The notes: generated by a model from the letters alone, not told the origin. 64,000 nt of DNA from Synaphobranchus kaupii (GCA_029718625.1 CM056377.1:109714266-109778265); one strand, 5' to 3'; positions 36,571-48,894 are shown, numbered from the stretch's first letter. A program made the numbers and translations.

Positions 36571-37519
36571 AAAACAAACAAAAAAACAACACACTAAGAA
36601 TCTAGGGTGGACAGCCAAAAAGAACAAAAAATAAGTAAATAATTAAGTAAATAAAAAAAGTAATTCAGCCAGATGAGAATATTGATCGATAAAGATTTAA
36701 AGCATAAGGAGAAGAAAAAATGATAGCAATCTATTATTGGAGTAGCCTACTGTATGTCACATCAGCAATTTGCTTTTATATCTGTAAGGAAAACAATGAA
36801 TTGGTCAGTACTCATTGTTGCATTGACTTATGAGCAGGAATAGACCAGGCACAGGAGATATGTTCATAGATGTACTGAAATTATTATTTTTTTTGCTGAC
36901 ATTGGAGAATGTGTGTTTCTATAAATTTTTATTTAACAACTGGAGGAAATAATATGCATGGGACATTGCGTGTGCAGTATGTGTTCAGTGTCCATTCTAA
37001 ACTCATTTGACACTAAAAGGTAGTGTGTTCAGTCCCTAACTCAAACATGATTTAATTCTGAGAGGTTTTATGGTGTTGCAATGGGATGTTGTTTGGCCCA
37101 GCAAGCATACTTGTATACCAGATGGCTTTAGACTTTCAAATAAAAATAAATTGTAATATAGACCAGTTATCTTCTTGTACAAAGGGTTGAAGACTATTGT
37201 AAAATGGTTCCAATGTAAATAAAAACACTCGATCTGCCTTTGTGGTTTTAATGCACAGTATAAATCTCTCAGCATAGATTCACCATGGAACATTCAAAGC
37301 CATTTGTGTGAGATACTGCTGTAATTTGTCAAGACCTGACTTATATGGTGCCCAGCATGAAAGTACTAAAGCAGTTTAATCTGAATCTGGGAATGGTTCA
37401 CCTCACGATTTGGTAATGTGAAAGCAGTTTCCGAACCCGGGTGCGGACCAAGGAATCGTACCCAAATTTGCCTGTACAAGGTAGACTGAGAATGATTTCA
37501 ACTGTGGTACGGTTCACAT
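36571..37519. other. Non-coding, no recognisable feature
   Basis: A-rich then mixed sequence. Nothing recognised. Confidence 0.45.
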
Positions 37520-37527
37520 CTAGAGAC

Positions 37528-38242
37528 CAAGGGCGTAGGTTTGCTTATGGAAGGTAGGGACATGTCCCTACCAATATTTTGGGAGGACAGAATTGTCCCT
37601 ACCAATATTTGAGCGAACTCGTTCGCATTATCTTTGGAGTGAAGTCATATTAGATAATTCCGATGTGCCCTCCCAGCGGCAACGTCTCCAAGATGACCAA
37701 TTTAGGCATGCTAGCATTTGATTGGCTGAAAAGGAAGGGGTACTTTTTCAAATATTCGCTCGATCTGAAGGCTCACATGATATCACGTTCAAATATTGTA
37801 CTTACTGCCAATCTGCCAGACACGGAGAAGGCGAGAGATGATCTGTTTGTGCTGACAACGGTTACTCTTTTTTTTGTTGAACGGTAAGTTATCAGGGCTC
37901 AGGGCTGTCAGTCCATACCTCAAGCATGGGTGAAAATTTAGTCTTTCAGATGACTGTCTTACTCCCTTTCCTGAGGAAAGTTTCCTCCATTGCCTGCACT
38001 GCACAGCACACATATGTAATTTTGTCCATGCCAACACGTTTTGTACGTTGTAGATATTATGCCACCTCCACCAAAAAGGATAAGGGACGTCAGGAGCTTT
38101 TTCACCCAGACTAGCGTAAGTAATAGGTAGTAAACTAACTAGCCAGCACAAGAAAAATCCCCCCAAAAAAATGTGCACGCACACTTTGCTTCACCTATGC
38201 GCCCTGGTCCCTACCAATGTTGAGACCAAACCTATGCCCTTG
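37528..38242 (+). mobile_element. hAT deletion derivative, 715 bp
   Basis: The ends CAAGGGCGTAGGTTTG and CAAACCTATGCCCTTG are inverted repeats. The perfect 8-bp duplication CTAGAGAC (37520-37527 and 38243-38250) is diagnostic of hAT insertion. The copy is too short for a transposase (about 600-700 residues in the superfamily). It retains a small 5' coding exon near its right part, so it is an internally deleted autonomous element. Confidence 0.93.
38059..38115 (+). pseudogene. Remnant first coding exon of a hAT transposase
   Basis: An ATG begins MPPPPKRIRDVRSFFTQTS, and the codon for the last Ser is followed directly by a consensus splice donor (GTAAGTA at about 38116). Short basic N-termini with an (R/L)SFF motif are common in hAT transposases and related zinc-finger proteins. 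All later exons are deleted, and the element's right end follows within about 130 bp. Assignment rests on this motif and on its place inside a hAT element. Confidence 0.5.
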
Positions 38243-38250
38243 CTAGAGAC

Positions 38251-41200
38251 ACAATCCGTTTTCATATAGGAAGAAAAAGTAATGTGCACCTGCCATCATT
38301 ATTGGTGATCTACTAGCTATCCAAGCAATACACTTGCTAGCCAAGCAATAATTTTATTAATAATGGCATTCATGACTGCATGTGAGGTACAGTGTCGTTC
38401 ACTGCTTTCAACATTTTGGTTACTAAGAAAATAGATGGGCAGAAAACTTAATTGGTCTCAACCTGTTTTAATTAATTTTCCTTCATTAACAAGTGTGCCA
38501 ACGATCTGAATAATCAATTGGCATGATTGTTCAGATCTCTGAATAATCCATTGGCAAGTAAACACACAGGTTCTTCCTTCACATCATGTTCGGGAGAATA
38601 AACAATCAATTAAAAAATCAGTTATAATCTATAAGTATAGGCCTATACTCTGAAAAAAGACACGCCAATCCGTTAAGTACCACATTACCTTTCAGGTGAC
38701 TGGGAATAAAGTCTGTCTACCAACCTGTGCTTCAAGATTGCTTAAATTACAAAAACCGTGCATGAATATTCTCCCAGTGAGTTAGCGGAGAATGAGGAGT
38801 AGACTACATAGGTATAGCCTGTCCACAAATTTAAATGATCAATAAAATATGCAAAATTTTACGATGCAAATAAAAATAATTGTATTACACGTCTAAAAGC
38901 CTAATTGAGGAGAACTGGTTACATGTGATGGTATTGAATATTTTGTGAATTAATTGCTCTATTTTTAATCAAAGAAAATGACTGAAAACAGGCTGAGACC
39001 AATCATCAGTTTTGAGGGAATTTTTCCACTTCAGCTAGGCAGCCGCTACTAGTAGTGACACCAAATAAACAAAAACAAGAAGTGCACAGTGTTTCCCATT
39101 TTTACTGGTAGTCACAGGTCAGTCTTCAGCTGGTGAGCTGATAAACTATACACATAAAAACTGATATTTTTGGCCTCCAAACCTTGTCACCTGGTGACAG
39201 TGGTAAACAGCTGCTGGTAGTACTCACGTTGATGATGAAAGTACTGCTTGAACATAACACAGTTCGGATCAACGGCAACACAGTGTGAAACCAGACTAGT
39301 GGGGCCAGGGGGTGGGGCAGAATCTGATTCGGACTGAAGCAAACAACCCAAGTGTGAAAACGCGTAAGTAAAGATTACTAGCTAATTAAGTCATTATTTT
39401 AGCAGATCTTATATGGAGATGTTAGAGTCAACAAATTATGTGACAAAGATGAACTCCTATGGAACTCTTCATGAGGGCTTGCAGCACAGTATGATCATGC
39501 GTCATACGACAGACTCATGTCCCCTTAGACCTGTCTCAGGCTCACACATTTCAGTGCCACCATATCATAAATGGCCACCCTCCCAGCCTCGTGATTAGCG
39601 ATCAAGCTAAATATTGTCGCTGGAAAAAAATTACTCATACATTCCGCTATCTGAGATCTGTGAGGATCTGATGAGAAAGCATCTTCTTTATACGGTATGA
39701 ATGATTTTTCTAGTGCTGCACAAAGCACAGTATGAATGATTTTTTTAAGTGCTGCACAAAGGATGTACCAGTGGAAGAATAAGGTGTTTTATTAATACAT
39801 GCATAGGTTTGCTTCTGACCTATGTCTCCGTCTCATCTCTCATCTTAACCAACTCTGGTCCTGTCACGTCCACTGTTCTCTGCTCGAATATTCATCACAG
39901 CTCCTTATTGCTGACGGAATCAGCACAGGTCCAGTCAGAGCAGAAAATTGAATTGAGCAAGCAATGACTGCCTAGAAGTTTAGGCCTTTTCCCTGATAGT
40001 GATTCTGATTGATTCTCCCATGTCTTAACCTGCCTTGTGTTGCGTGGGAGCAGCGAGGGAAGAATAGAGCACAATTCCGCTGAAGATACTGTATGTTGCC
40101 TGTTTGATCTGACTACCAGTGCACCAAGACCACAAAGACCAAGAGGGGCCATGATCAAAGCCCTTACTCTATATTGAGCTATTTTGGCTGTAAGGAGGAT
40201 AAAATGGAGCCCACTGAACAAACCCTTAGATATTTGATTTATCACACAGCAAGTCTACACAGCTGGTTCCGGCTAGAAATTTAGAGATTTGTCAGTATTA
40301 TCATTTTAACTCATTACATTAATTATTTAGATTAGGGTAGTAATCCACTGTATCTGTCTCAGCTGAAAAATTACTATTACGTACATTTTCAGCTTGCTGG
40401 CCATGTTGCACTTTTCATAAAATTTCTCATTAATTTGTTTCATACATTTTTTTTAAATCTTTTTACATACATTTCAAAATGTTATTATTTGTCATCAATG
40501 TGTAATGGCATAGTTCAGACATTAAATTTGCACCAGCTCACCAGACATTCATTGATTGAAAGAAGTCAGTATTATGAAGCCAATTAAACTTCAAGGATGA
40601 TTAGGTTGATTTAGTCATCACAATAAAGTTACTCACCCATGAGCTCCATTAAATATATAGAGGTGGCTCCGTCACCAGTGCTGTGTCTCCATTATTACGA
40701 TGCATTTTATGATTATATTCAATGGGAAGGGGGTACCCAGCACCTTCACTAGAATGTCCTGCCAGTATTCAAGAAGATGTTAGGAACTTCAACTACAGGC
40801 TCCCTAGTCACCTGACTGCTCACAAAATGGCCAAAATGGACAAATTTTTTTTCATGATTTCAAAATGGGAGACTGCACCATCTCACTAGCCAGCAATAGG
40901 GAAAGATAGGATAGACAGGAAAGATAGAAATGTGTGCCTATGTAAATGCACATCCCTCCTAACAACAGGGAAATAAACATATCAATAGCAAGAAAAGGTA
41001 ACTTGTCACTGACTCTGGCTGACAGTCGTAAAGTATGCCACACGTATTGAATCCAGGCTGTAATCACAGATATTTGAAATTTGTATAGTTCATCACAACA
41101 ATATTAATTGTGCTTTTTGCTTATGAAGGACAAAAAGTATTCATGAACAAGACAGATTTTAGTTTGATATCAGCAGCCATGAGAATGCATTTATACTGCT

Positions 41201-41846
41201 GATTCTGCTGTTTTACGATAGACTGTCAAGCTGCATAAGTCTATATGTGACACCAAAACAAAGGGGACAGAATTATCTTCACTACAGTGAGATGTCAAAC
41301 AGTATTCCGCAATGTCCTGACTTTAAATTGGCAAACAAAAATGTATTTCTTGCTGCTAGGGTACTCTCTATCCTGTCTCATCGTTCAGAACAGATTTATC
41401 AAACATTGGTTAGTGCCAGGGGCAAACGCTGCCTAAAGTTTTTTTTTTTTGTACGAGTGCAAGTTCCATGCCTTACAACACGGAACATGGAACAACTTTT
41501 CTGAACAGGTCAGTAAATGTTTCAATATATAGTTCAGCATTTTAAAGCTTGAAACCTGCATTGTAACGCAATATAACTCTTCAGTTTTAAATTTTTTGAG
41601 CACATGCCTCACTTTGTAACAACTGGCCAGTCTATGATATGCTATGAAGCAGTAACTTAGTATTTCTCATTCGTCAACTTGTAGTTTCACACTTCAGTTA
41701 AGATAGTTGGGCTCTACTGTATGCTGAGGTTCTCTCTTTGTTCTTTGGCTAACAGTAGGATGACGTTGAAGTCACAGGCTGAATTCATATTCCTACTTGG
41801 CACATGGAGGCTGGAGTCTACTAGTTATGAAGGATTTTGTGGCTCA
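38251..41846. other. Non-coding, no recognisable feature
   Basis: Mixed AT-rich sequence. The longest open frame, 39895-40245 on the minus strand, shows no domain. No repeat family recognised. Confidence 0.5.
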
Positions 41847-41860
41847 AAAGTGGCCGGTGA

Positions 41861-42258
41861 GGGTGCTGCGGTGGTACAACGGTAAGAGCGCCGACTTTCA
41901 GTCGGTGCAGTTGTGCTCCGAGGATTGGGGTTCGCGCCCCGGTCCTGTCAGATCCGAGCATGGCCGGTGCCCTGTGGGAGCAGCAATTGGCGGCTGCTTC
42001 CGGGTGGGGGGAGGGGCTCGGAGAGAATCGCTGCGCGCATAGCGTCCCTGGGCGAGCTGGAATCACGGTCAGGAGCTAGGAGGAGTCGCGCCCTGAAGAG
42101 GACGTGGCGCCCTCCCATCCTACTGCCGGCTGACGGGGTTGTGTAGCGGTGATTCTCTAGCAGTTGCTACACGGGGGGAATTGAATTAGAATAGGGGTTC
42201 AATTGGCTACTAAATTGGGAGAAAATGGGAAAAATCAGAAACAAATTTTTTTTTTTTT
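41861..42258 (+). mobile_element. tRNA-derived SINE, copy B (full head)
   Basis: It has an A-box (GGTGGTACAACGGTAAGAGC), an anticodon-arm-like hairpin (GCCGACTTTCAGTCGGT, loop CTTTCAG, anticodon position TTC) and a B-box (GGGGTTCGCGCCCC). The body and ATTGGCTACTAAATTGGGAG tail match copy A at 2266-2641. Flanking 14-bp duplications AAAGTGGCC(G/A)GTGA lie at 41847-41860 and 42259-42272. The anticodon TTC would point to a tRNA-Glu-like ancestor, a tentative reading. Confidence 0.92.
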
Positions 42259-42272
42259 AAAGTGGCCAGTGA

Positions 42273-43549
42273 ACCAAGCCTCTGGACACCATGAGTCATT
42301 GCAGTGAGAGCTCAGAAGCACAGCTTATATTATAAATAACAAGAGCTGTGGTGAATACGTAAGTTGAGCATAAATTACAGTATATGTCATTATAGAAATG
42401 TAGTGGTACTGTATGATTCATAGGGCATCATATGCACAGATTTGCCTTTCTATCTACAAGCTGAGTTGAAATGAAAGCTTGGTTAAATGCATGACAGTCT
42501 GAAGCCCTGTTGCAGACTCTTTAACCAAGAACCTCATTTAGTCTCAGATTAAAATGTCATTATTAATAACTGACAATACATCCATAAGAGGCAGGCCCAT
42601 TAAACATCTAAGGACTTCACCAAAAACATCACCAAAACATTGAAAGCATGGAACAAGTAACTAAACGTTGAACAAACAACAGTGGAAGAAGGAAATATGT
42701 AATGTTTCTGGGAATGAGTGTCCACAGAAGTGGGAGTCAGTGGCTTTGTCCCGCAAAGGGTAGAGCGGATTGAAGCACCAGAAGCCCACATGCATCGGTG
42801 AGAAATGTGTTTCTCCTGCATTTGGTGCAGGTTCTTCTTTAGTGCAATGCAGCCTGTACTATGCTATAGCAGTTTGTTGAAAGCAGTCACTGGCTCACAT
42901 GCACATGCTATTGACGAGTGCATGTGTTTCAGTTGCAGTGCTCCTTGTATGGGTGCAATTGTCACTGCAGTGATTCCAAAGATACAAATGGTGATTCCAA
43001 ACTGGGGTGAGAAAATTGTCAGTCAATCAGTGACTATGCTGACTACTTGTTGTTCTGGATTAAAGTTATACAATTTTAACTAATTTTTAATTGTAATTGT
43101 CTTGTCGAGTGACCACCACCTACAGCCACACAGCAGGAGCCCTGGAACTCAATCTGCTCCTGGTGAGAACTGACATAGCGACTAGGGAGCCTGATTAAAG
43201 TTATAAAGTTAAATACTTGTGTGCAGAGGTATGCAGTTGAACATAATCTATGACCTAAACCTAGAACCAGTATTGCGCACTTAAAATGTCTCCAGAGAAT
43301 GCATGTGTAATGGGAATGTTATTCATTTAGTTTCAGAACTATTGGCACTCCCTTAAATAAATTAATAATTCACCAATGAAAACATGCATGCATTCATGGT
43401 GGATAATTTCCACAGAATGTAACCTTCAACTGTAAACCCATTTAACTTTAAGTATGAGTCTGTATTACTGTTAAAATAAAGTGCGCTTGAATGTGAATGC
43501 AGAACTTTGAAAGACTTCAATGTAAAGAATCTTTTTAGAAATAAACTTG
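42273..43549. other. Non-coding, no recognisable feature
   Basis: Short frames only. Nothing recognised. Confidence 0.45.
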
Positions 43550-43810
43550 GAGCCCAACTTGGGACTGAGCATGTCTAATTCCCACCCTAATTTGAAATGC
43601 CTGTCGGTCAACTGCAAACCCCATTGCCGATTCAGGAGATTGTAGACAAACGCAATTCTCCTCTGAAACGTGTGGTGTCACCAGCTGCTTCTTTTCACAC
43701 TGCAGACTACAACAAAGCTTGCATAGAGTGGAGTCAGAGGAATACCTTTCAAATGTGGCTTTAACATGCAGTCTATGGGTACCCGATGGACCAGCAAGTG
43801 TGTAAGGAAA
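43550..43810 (-). mobile_element. Diverged copy of the second SINE family
   Basis: It aligns by eye with 24470-24700 through blocks such as TTCTCCTCTG(G/A)AAC, CTGCAG, a CAYAGAG...GGAGT stretch and ACCTTTCAWATGYGGCTT. The tRNA-like head is missing or too diverged to see. Confidence 0.6.
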
Positions 43811-44260
43811 ATTTTATAGACTTGGGTGCAGGAGAAATTAGGAGGTCAAGAAAAAGCAGACACCCCCCTGCCAGAGGTACGTTGAGGTCATCAAAACTGT
43901 AAGAATTTTAGGGTGAGAGAGATTATCACACATTGCAGCGCCACACTGTAAGGGATGTCCTGCTTGCCGCACCAAGCTATAAGGGAGGTTTTATAAGAGA
44001 GACATTATGGAGCTTTGAGAGGACTGACTGTGTGTGCACCCAGTGTTTACCTGGTGCATATGCCTTGGTGCTAAGAAGTATACCTGCGTCTCGGAGCCTT
44101 GGCCCTCCTGCTGACTCCCTCGGGCTCTGGTGTCAGAGGTCGGGATACTTGTTTCTAGACATGTGTGAAACCTGAGGACCCAGTTCTGAATTCTGCAACA
44201 TGATCCCTTGCGCCAAATTCAAAGGTCTTGAAGACATGGGTTCCACATTTGGCGGAATCC

Positions 44261-44475
44261 CATGTATTCCATACTGTTCCAGTGTAATTTACAGCTAAAT
44301 CTAGTCCCACCCCCCAATTCCCATAGAGATCCATTCAAATGCAGAGACGTTATAGTATCGCTTGTAAGAGTACCAGAAAATAAAATATCAAGAGTCTTTT
44401 GATGTTGTTGGGTCACAGACATCAGGAAGTCATGGCATGCAAAGCCAAAGGATATGCGACCAAATATTAAAAATG
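44261..44475 (+). repeat. Foldback family, right-arm fragment (copy F1)
   Basis: It matches the right arm of the palindrome at 51503-53129: CATACTGTTCCAG, CTAGTCCCACCCCCCAATTC, TCAAGAGTCTTTTGATGTTG and GGTCACAGACATCAGGAAG. It ends in GGATATGCGACCAAATATTA, directly beside the Sleeping Beauty-type end. It preserves the sequence that the LTR interrupts in copy F3. Confidence 0.85.
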
Positions 44476-44712
44476 TAAAGGCACAGTCAACTTAGTGTAT
44501 GTAAACTTCTGACCCACTGGAATTGTGATATAGTGAATTAAAAGTTAAATAATCTGTCTGTAATCAATTGTTGGAAAAATTTCTCGTGTCATGCACAAAG
44601 TAGATGTCCTAACTGACTTGCCAACATTATAGTTTGCTAACATGAAATCTGTGGAGTGGTTAAAAATTAGTTTTAATGACTTCAACCTAAGTGTAACTTC
44701 CGACTTCAACTG
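44476..44712 (-). mobile_element. Sleeping Beauty-type Tc1 terminal repeat (one end)
   Basis: The outer end, read leftward from 44712, is CAGTTGAAGTCGGAAG, followed by TA at 44713-44714. The inner direct-repeat unit contains AGAAGTTTACATACACTAAG. This two-repeat IR/DR layout, including GTCAGTTAGGACATCTACTT between the units, matches the salmonid-type Tc1 elements from which Sleeping Beauty was derived. Only one end is present. There is no transposase and no partner repeat. Confidence 0.88.
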
Positions 44713-44714
44713 TA

Positions 44715-46297
44715 CATAAGATGCTTTATACATACAGCTTTGTTTCAGTCCAGAATATATTCCAAGAACATAGGGTGCTTGTCCACAGGCCTTTTACGGT
44801 GTCATTAGGAGGAACAAACATCGCAAAACTGCTCCATGTCCTGCAGAATGCCGTTTACTTCCAATGTCCAGTTATATGGTCTTTCCAGCTGCTGTTTATG
44901 ATGCCGTGCTTTTTATGGCTCAGAGTTGTAGAGCAGAGGAGTGGGAAATCCAGCGTGAGTAGGCAAAGGCGCTTGGAATAGTAAAATTGGACCTTACAAG
45001 CGTCACTAGATAGCAATGAAATGTGGATCCCTAACTAACACATTGCATTCAGGATGTTTATGAGTTTGGAAAGTGTATGCCTTTACTTTAAGTTATATAT
45101 GAATATTATTAAGGAATATAATTGATTTGCATCATGTTTGCAGAATAATTAAATGTGAAATTCATACAATGCAGATTTTACATAAGCAGGAAGAATATTT
45201 CTTCTTATTTTCACAGCTTACCTTTAGATGGTGCCCTTTTAGCACACAGCGTGTCCTCATCAGGCAAGAAAGCTGGAAAACCTACATCTACAGCCAAAAA
45301 TAATAACTCCCTTATTGGGTACTTCACTTCACCTACTCTTAGGGTTGGACAGTCATTAAACATTTTGGTCAATTTTAAACACTCTTCATGTGGCCCTAAA
45401 ATGCGAGCCCAGAAATGCTTGCGCAAAAGGTGCCTATTTTTAAAAAGCACAGATGAGCATTCGCAACCAAAAAAGAACATTTGAGAAAATATTGTTCACC
45501 TCGCTATCCCTCACACCCCCACTGCCCTCAGTATGTGAGCAGGAAGACATGTAATTTATTTCAGTAATTAGTAGTCATATTCCTTGAATGTTCGGGAAAG
45601 AAAAAAGTGCCGTCATTTTGTATCAAAAGCAAGAACAGATTCTATGCAGGAGGCGTTCCGAAGAATTGAGCACCCCTTATATTTAATCTGAAAAAAATTT
45701 TATGACCTTCTTCAAAGAAAGTGCTTTTTTTGTTTTGTGTGCCTGAGGAATCCAGTCTAGAGCTAAATGAATACAACTGGCTCTATTTTAATTAAAGGGA
45801 AAGTATTGCATTTTATTTTTATGTCCAGTCATAATAAACCTTCACTAGATTAGAGCTTGTCTAAAAACTGTTGCTTTTTAAAATCCAAATTTTAGACAAG
45901 CATGGAAGAACCATGGAAGCTAGTCTAGTTTTGGTGTAGACAAGAAGTTTGCTTTGTGCGTGATAGGATTTTCTTCAAAGAACACAGTACAGGTTTGTCA
46001 TTGGCATAAAATGTGTGTAAACGTATATGGGTCATTCCATATAAAATGAATTAGTGCTTCCCACCTTACCCCCCTCAGAATCACCAGATTGTTTTTGTAC
46101 ATGAACTATAATCTATTTAATGAAGCTATGCAAAATGTAATGTTATACTATGAATATCTTGCGAGTTATGCAAATCTCAATTTTGTTCAGCTCAATTGTT
46201 TTCTACAATCAACTTTGGCCACCAATATTACTGGATATATCGTAGTATCAATGTTGAAACTGCTCCAGTGTAATGTCTGCGGTCTAGACTAATTTAA
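44715..46297. other. Non-coding, no gene recognised
   Basis: Open frames on both strands at 45155-45484 overlap each other and show no domain. No repeat family recognised. Confidence 0.4.
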
Positions 46298-46600
46298 TTC
46301 AATCATTTTCCTATTGAACTCTATGGAAAAATAAGCCAGGAGAAACAACCCTTCAAGTGATCCATCCATATCTACTGCATATCTGGCAGCAGAGTGATGG
46401 TTTGAGGCTCGTTTGATACCGCAGACCCTTGATGACTTACAGCCATTTAGCCATCCATGGGTTCCATACTATTCCCGTGTAATTTACAGCTTAATCTAGT
46501 CCCACCCCCCAATTCCCATAGAGATTCATTCAAATGCAGAGGTTATAGTATCGGTTGTAAGAGTACCTGAAAATAATATATCAAGAGTCTTTTGATATCC
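46298..46600 (+). repeat. Foldback family, centre plus right arm (copy F2)
   Basis: It carries the palindrome centre and right arm of the family seen at 51503-53129 (GAGAAACAACCC, GATCCATCCATATCTACTGC, CTAGTCCCACCCCCCAATTC). The central loop lies in the opposite orientation to copy F3: ATTTTCCTATTGAACTCTAT here, its complement there. It stops at TCAAGAGTCTTTTGAT, where another element begins. Confidence 0.85.
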
Positions 46601-46880
46601 TTTTATACCCAGTCATGATAGCATCACCTGTTTACCTGTGGAATGTTTCAAACAGGTGTTTTTTTAACTTCCCAGTCTTTTTTTTGCCCCAGTCCCAACC
46701 TTTTTGGAACGTGATGCAGGCATCTAATTCGTCGTTGATGAAGTAAAACATTAAATATCTTTTCTTTGCACTGTTTTCAATTAAATATATGTAAAAAATT
46801 ATAATTACAAATCACTGCTTTCTGCTTTTATATGCATTTTGCATACTGTCCCAACTTTTTTGTAATTGGGGTTTGTACAT
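46601..46880. mobile_element. Terminal part of a common fish DNA transposon
   Basis: Blocks such as GTTTCAAACAGGTG, CCCCAGTCCCAACC and a terminal CCCAACTTTTTTGTAATTGG match a terminus seen widely in fish genomes, with ACAACCCC-type inverted ends. I cannot assign the superfamily. No coding sequence. Confidence 0.5.
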
Positions 46881-46883
46881 ATA

Positions 46884-48423
46884 GGGCTCTATTTTAATAA
46901 ACCAAACGCAATGGTGAACGCAAGAGTAACCGCTTGGCGGTATCGCTCTGAGGGCGTGTCGGCGAGAAATTAGGTAATTTCATGACGGCAATCTTGGCGC
47001 ACCTTATGGCGGTATTGCTAAAAGGCTGGGTTTAAATGTCCAAGGTGTGTCTCTATGGTAGCCAATCAAATTGTTGTTCTCATGCTTTAAAAAGTCGCTG
47101 TCTGTGGTGCTGAAGTACATCTTCCGGCAGGCGCATTTCACATTAGTGAAGATGTGCGATATTATGCAGCACACAACAGGCCACCATGAAGGCAGCTGCT
47201 CTCTCAGGGGTATACTGCAGTGATCCACTCGACCTATCCAAACACCTAAATCTCATTTTGAGTAGGCCAAATGTTCTCTCAATGGCAACGCGACCCTTTG
47301 TTAGTCGGTGATTAAAAATGTGTTGTGCTCTAGTGCTGGGTGTGATGTATGGTGTCATCAGCCAATTCTTCAAAGGGTACCCGTTGTCTCCCAATAAGCA
47401 CCCATCCACGTTCCCTTCGAAGGCTCCAGGAATGCCAAAATGAAGGAGTCGTGGGCTGAACCTGGGTAATTGGCAAATATATGTGTGACTTTGCAGCCGG
47501 CATCGCATGTCACCTGGACGTTGATGGAATGTGTTCCTTTGCGATTGACGAAAACTATTGCATGCTCGGGTGGTGCGCGGATTTGTATGTGCGTGCAGTC
47601 GATAGCACCAAGCACCCCAGGGAACCCACACTTGAGAAAAAATGCGAGTTTTGACTTTTTACTGCATTCATTGTCCGTATAGTTGAGGAAGGACACCCGC
47701 TGAAAGTATATCCTTTCTGTGTATTGTCGTCGTCGCCGCAAACGTCGACCGATCACGTACTCCATCGTCAGTGTCACGGGATTGAATCCTTATGCCACTA
47801 ACACCTGCCTGCATAAATAGTCACTTATATACCCTGCTGATGATTGATTGAAAACTAAATTAATCGTTTGTTTAATTAGCCTACATTAGGTGATGTAGGC
47901 ATAATTATGATTCAAGTGGTAGGCTTATGATTCAACTGTGCCAATGTGTAATTTATATATTATAGGCTATTGGCCTACATGATCGCAAGTTTCTTGTAAG
48001 CTGTCCTGTTTTATTCTAGTAGTTTAAATTAAAATTAATTAATAATAATTATAGGCTATTTGTTAATTAAATGGAAGTGTAATGTTGGCATCACCTATAG
48101 ACACTACATAGAACTACATGACTAATAAGTTACCAAATTGCCAGAGTCTATTGCGTTTCCGCTAAGAGGTGGTTCCAGCTGATCATAACGCAATGGGTTT
48201 TCGTTGGTTCAAATTGTCACTGAGCCAAAAGTATTTTAGAACACGCCCCAGACAGCGCCACCCATCCCACTGCAGCGCAACCGAAAGGATGTTATGTTGA
48301 GAATTTGTTGATCCTAGCGGTATTGCTGAGAAACGCCATAGCGCCAGTTTTAAGACGTTGATGCTGTCAACAAGCTTGCGTTTGACTATACTGTCCCCTT
48401 GCGCTGGTTTGAAAATAGAGCCC
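46884..48423. mobile_element. PIF/Harbinger element, copy 1 (keeps transposase)
   Basis: The termini GGGCTCTATTTT and AAAATAGAGCCC are perfect 12-bp inverted repeats, extended imperfectly by CGCAA-containing blocks. The flanks are ATA on both sides (46881-46883, 48424-48426), a 3-bp duplication as in Harbinger. Left (46884-47093) and right (47875-48423) parts are nearly identical to those of copy 2 at 55003-55975. The middle 781 bp is unique to copy 1 and encodes the broken transposase. Confidence 0.93.
47143..47777 (-). pseudogene. Harbinger transposase (DDE_Tnp_4/HARBI1-like), broken
   Basis: Reading leftward from 47777, the first frame has the FPGVLGAIDCTHIQIRAP block with the first catalytic Asp. 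It continues to GSAHDSFI with the second. At about 47445 the frame shifts, and a second frame continues with GCLLGDNGYPLKNWLMTPY and RVAIERTFGLLKMRFRCL, which carries the catalytic Glu, ending CCVLHNIAH. The three catalytic blocks are thus all present but split over two frames. About 210 codons remain against roughly 350-400 for the family, so the N-terminus is missing. It acted on Harbinger ends with help from a Myb-like partner. This copy cannot encode an active enzyme. Confidence 0.93.
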
Positions 48424-48730
48424 ATAATCTGTTTTCTGAGAAATCGTCATAGAAATCTCAAAAAACACATTTCTGTACTTTCTTTGAAGGTTTATATCAC
48501 CATGTGGGATAGGTGGTTGGTGATTCCTTCTGTTTCAAAATAAATGTGAAACATAGGCATATTTTGACACTTGCAGATATAGTTTAGGGCAGTAAAATTG
48601 ACAAACAACATTGGTATACACATGTTTTATATACTAGAAGTACAACTGACAATATATACTAGTAATTATGATGAAGCTATAACATTGGAAATCACATCAT
48701 CAGCGAAGTTCACATTCTGACAATGGAAAC
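48424..48730. other. Non-coding, no recognisable feature
   Basis: Short AT-rich spacer between the Harbinger copy and the telomere-like repeats. Confidence 0.5.
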
Positions 48731-48772
48731 AGGGTTAGGTTTAGGGTTAGCGTTAGGATTAGGGTTAGGTTT
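48731..48772 (+). repeat. Interstitial telomere-like repeats (left)
   Basis: Degenerate TTAGGG units (AGGGTTAGGTTTAGGGTTAG and variants). The G-rich strand is plus. Confidence 0.85.
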
Positions 48773-48894
48773 TTAAGTTAAATCTTTATTTCCCAAGTCA
48801 ACCCGTGTGAGGGCGCCTTGGGAAGGAAAGTTTGCGCTGGCCATTCAGGGTACTGCAACCTTTAAATTAGGAAGAATTTGGTCCCTACTTTGTT

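Noticed and set aside
37789..38184. 131-codon minus-strand frame
   Set aside because: It is antisense within the hAT derivative. The meaningful remnant is the plus-strand first exon.
45155..45484. Overlapping open frames on both strands that could be a small gene
   Set aside because: No domain, no splice context and no codon pattern favouring one strand. Left as unannotated.
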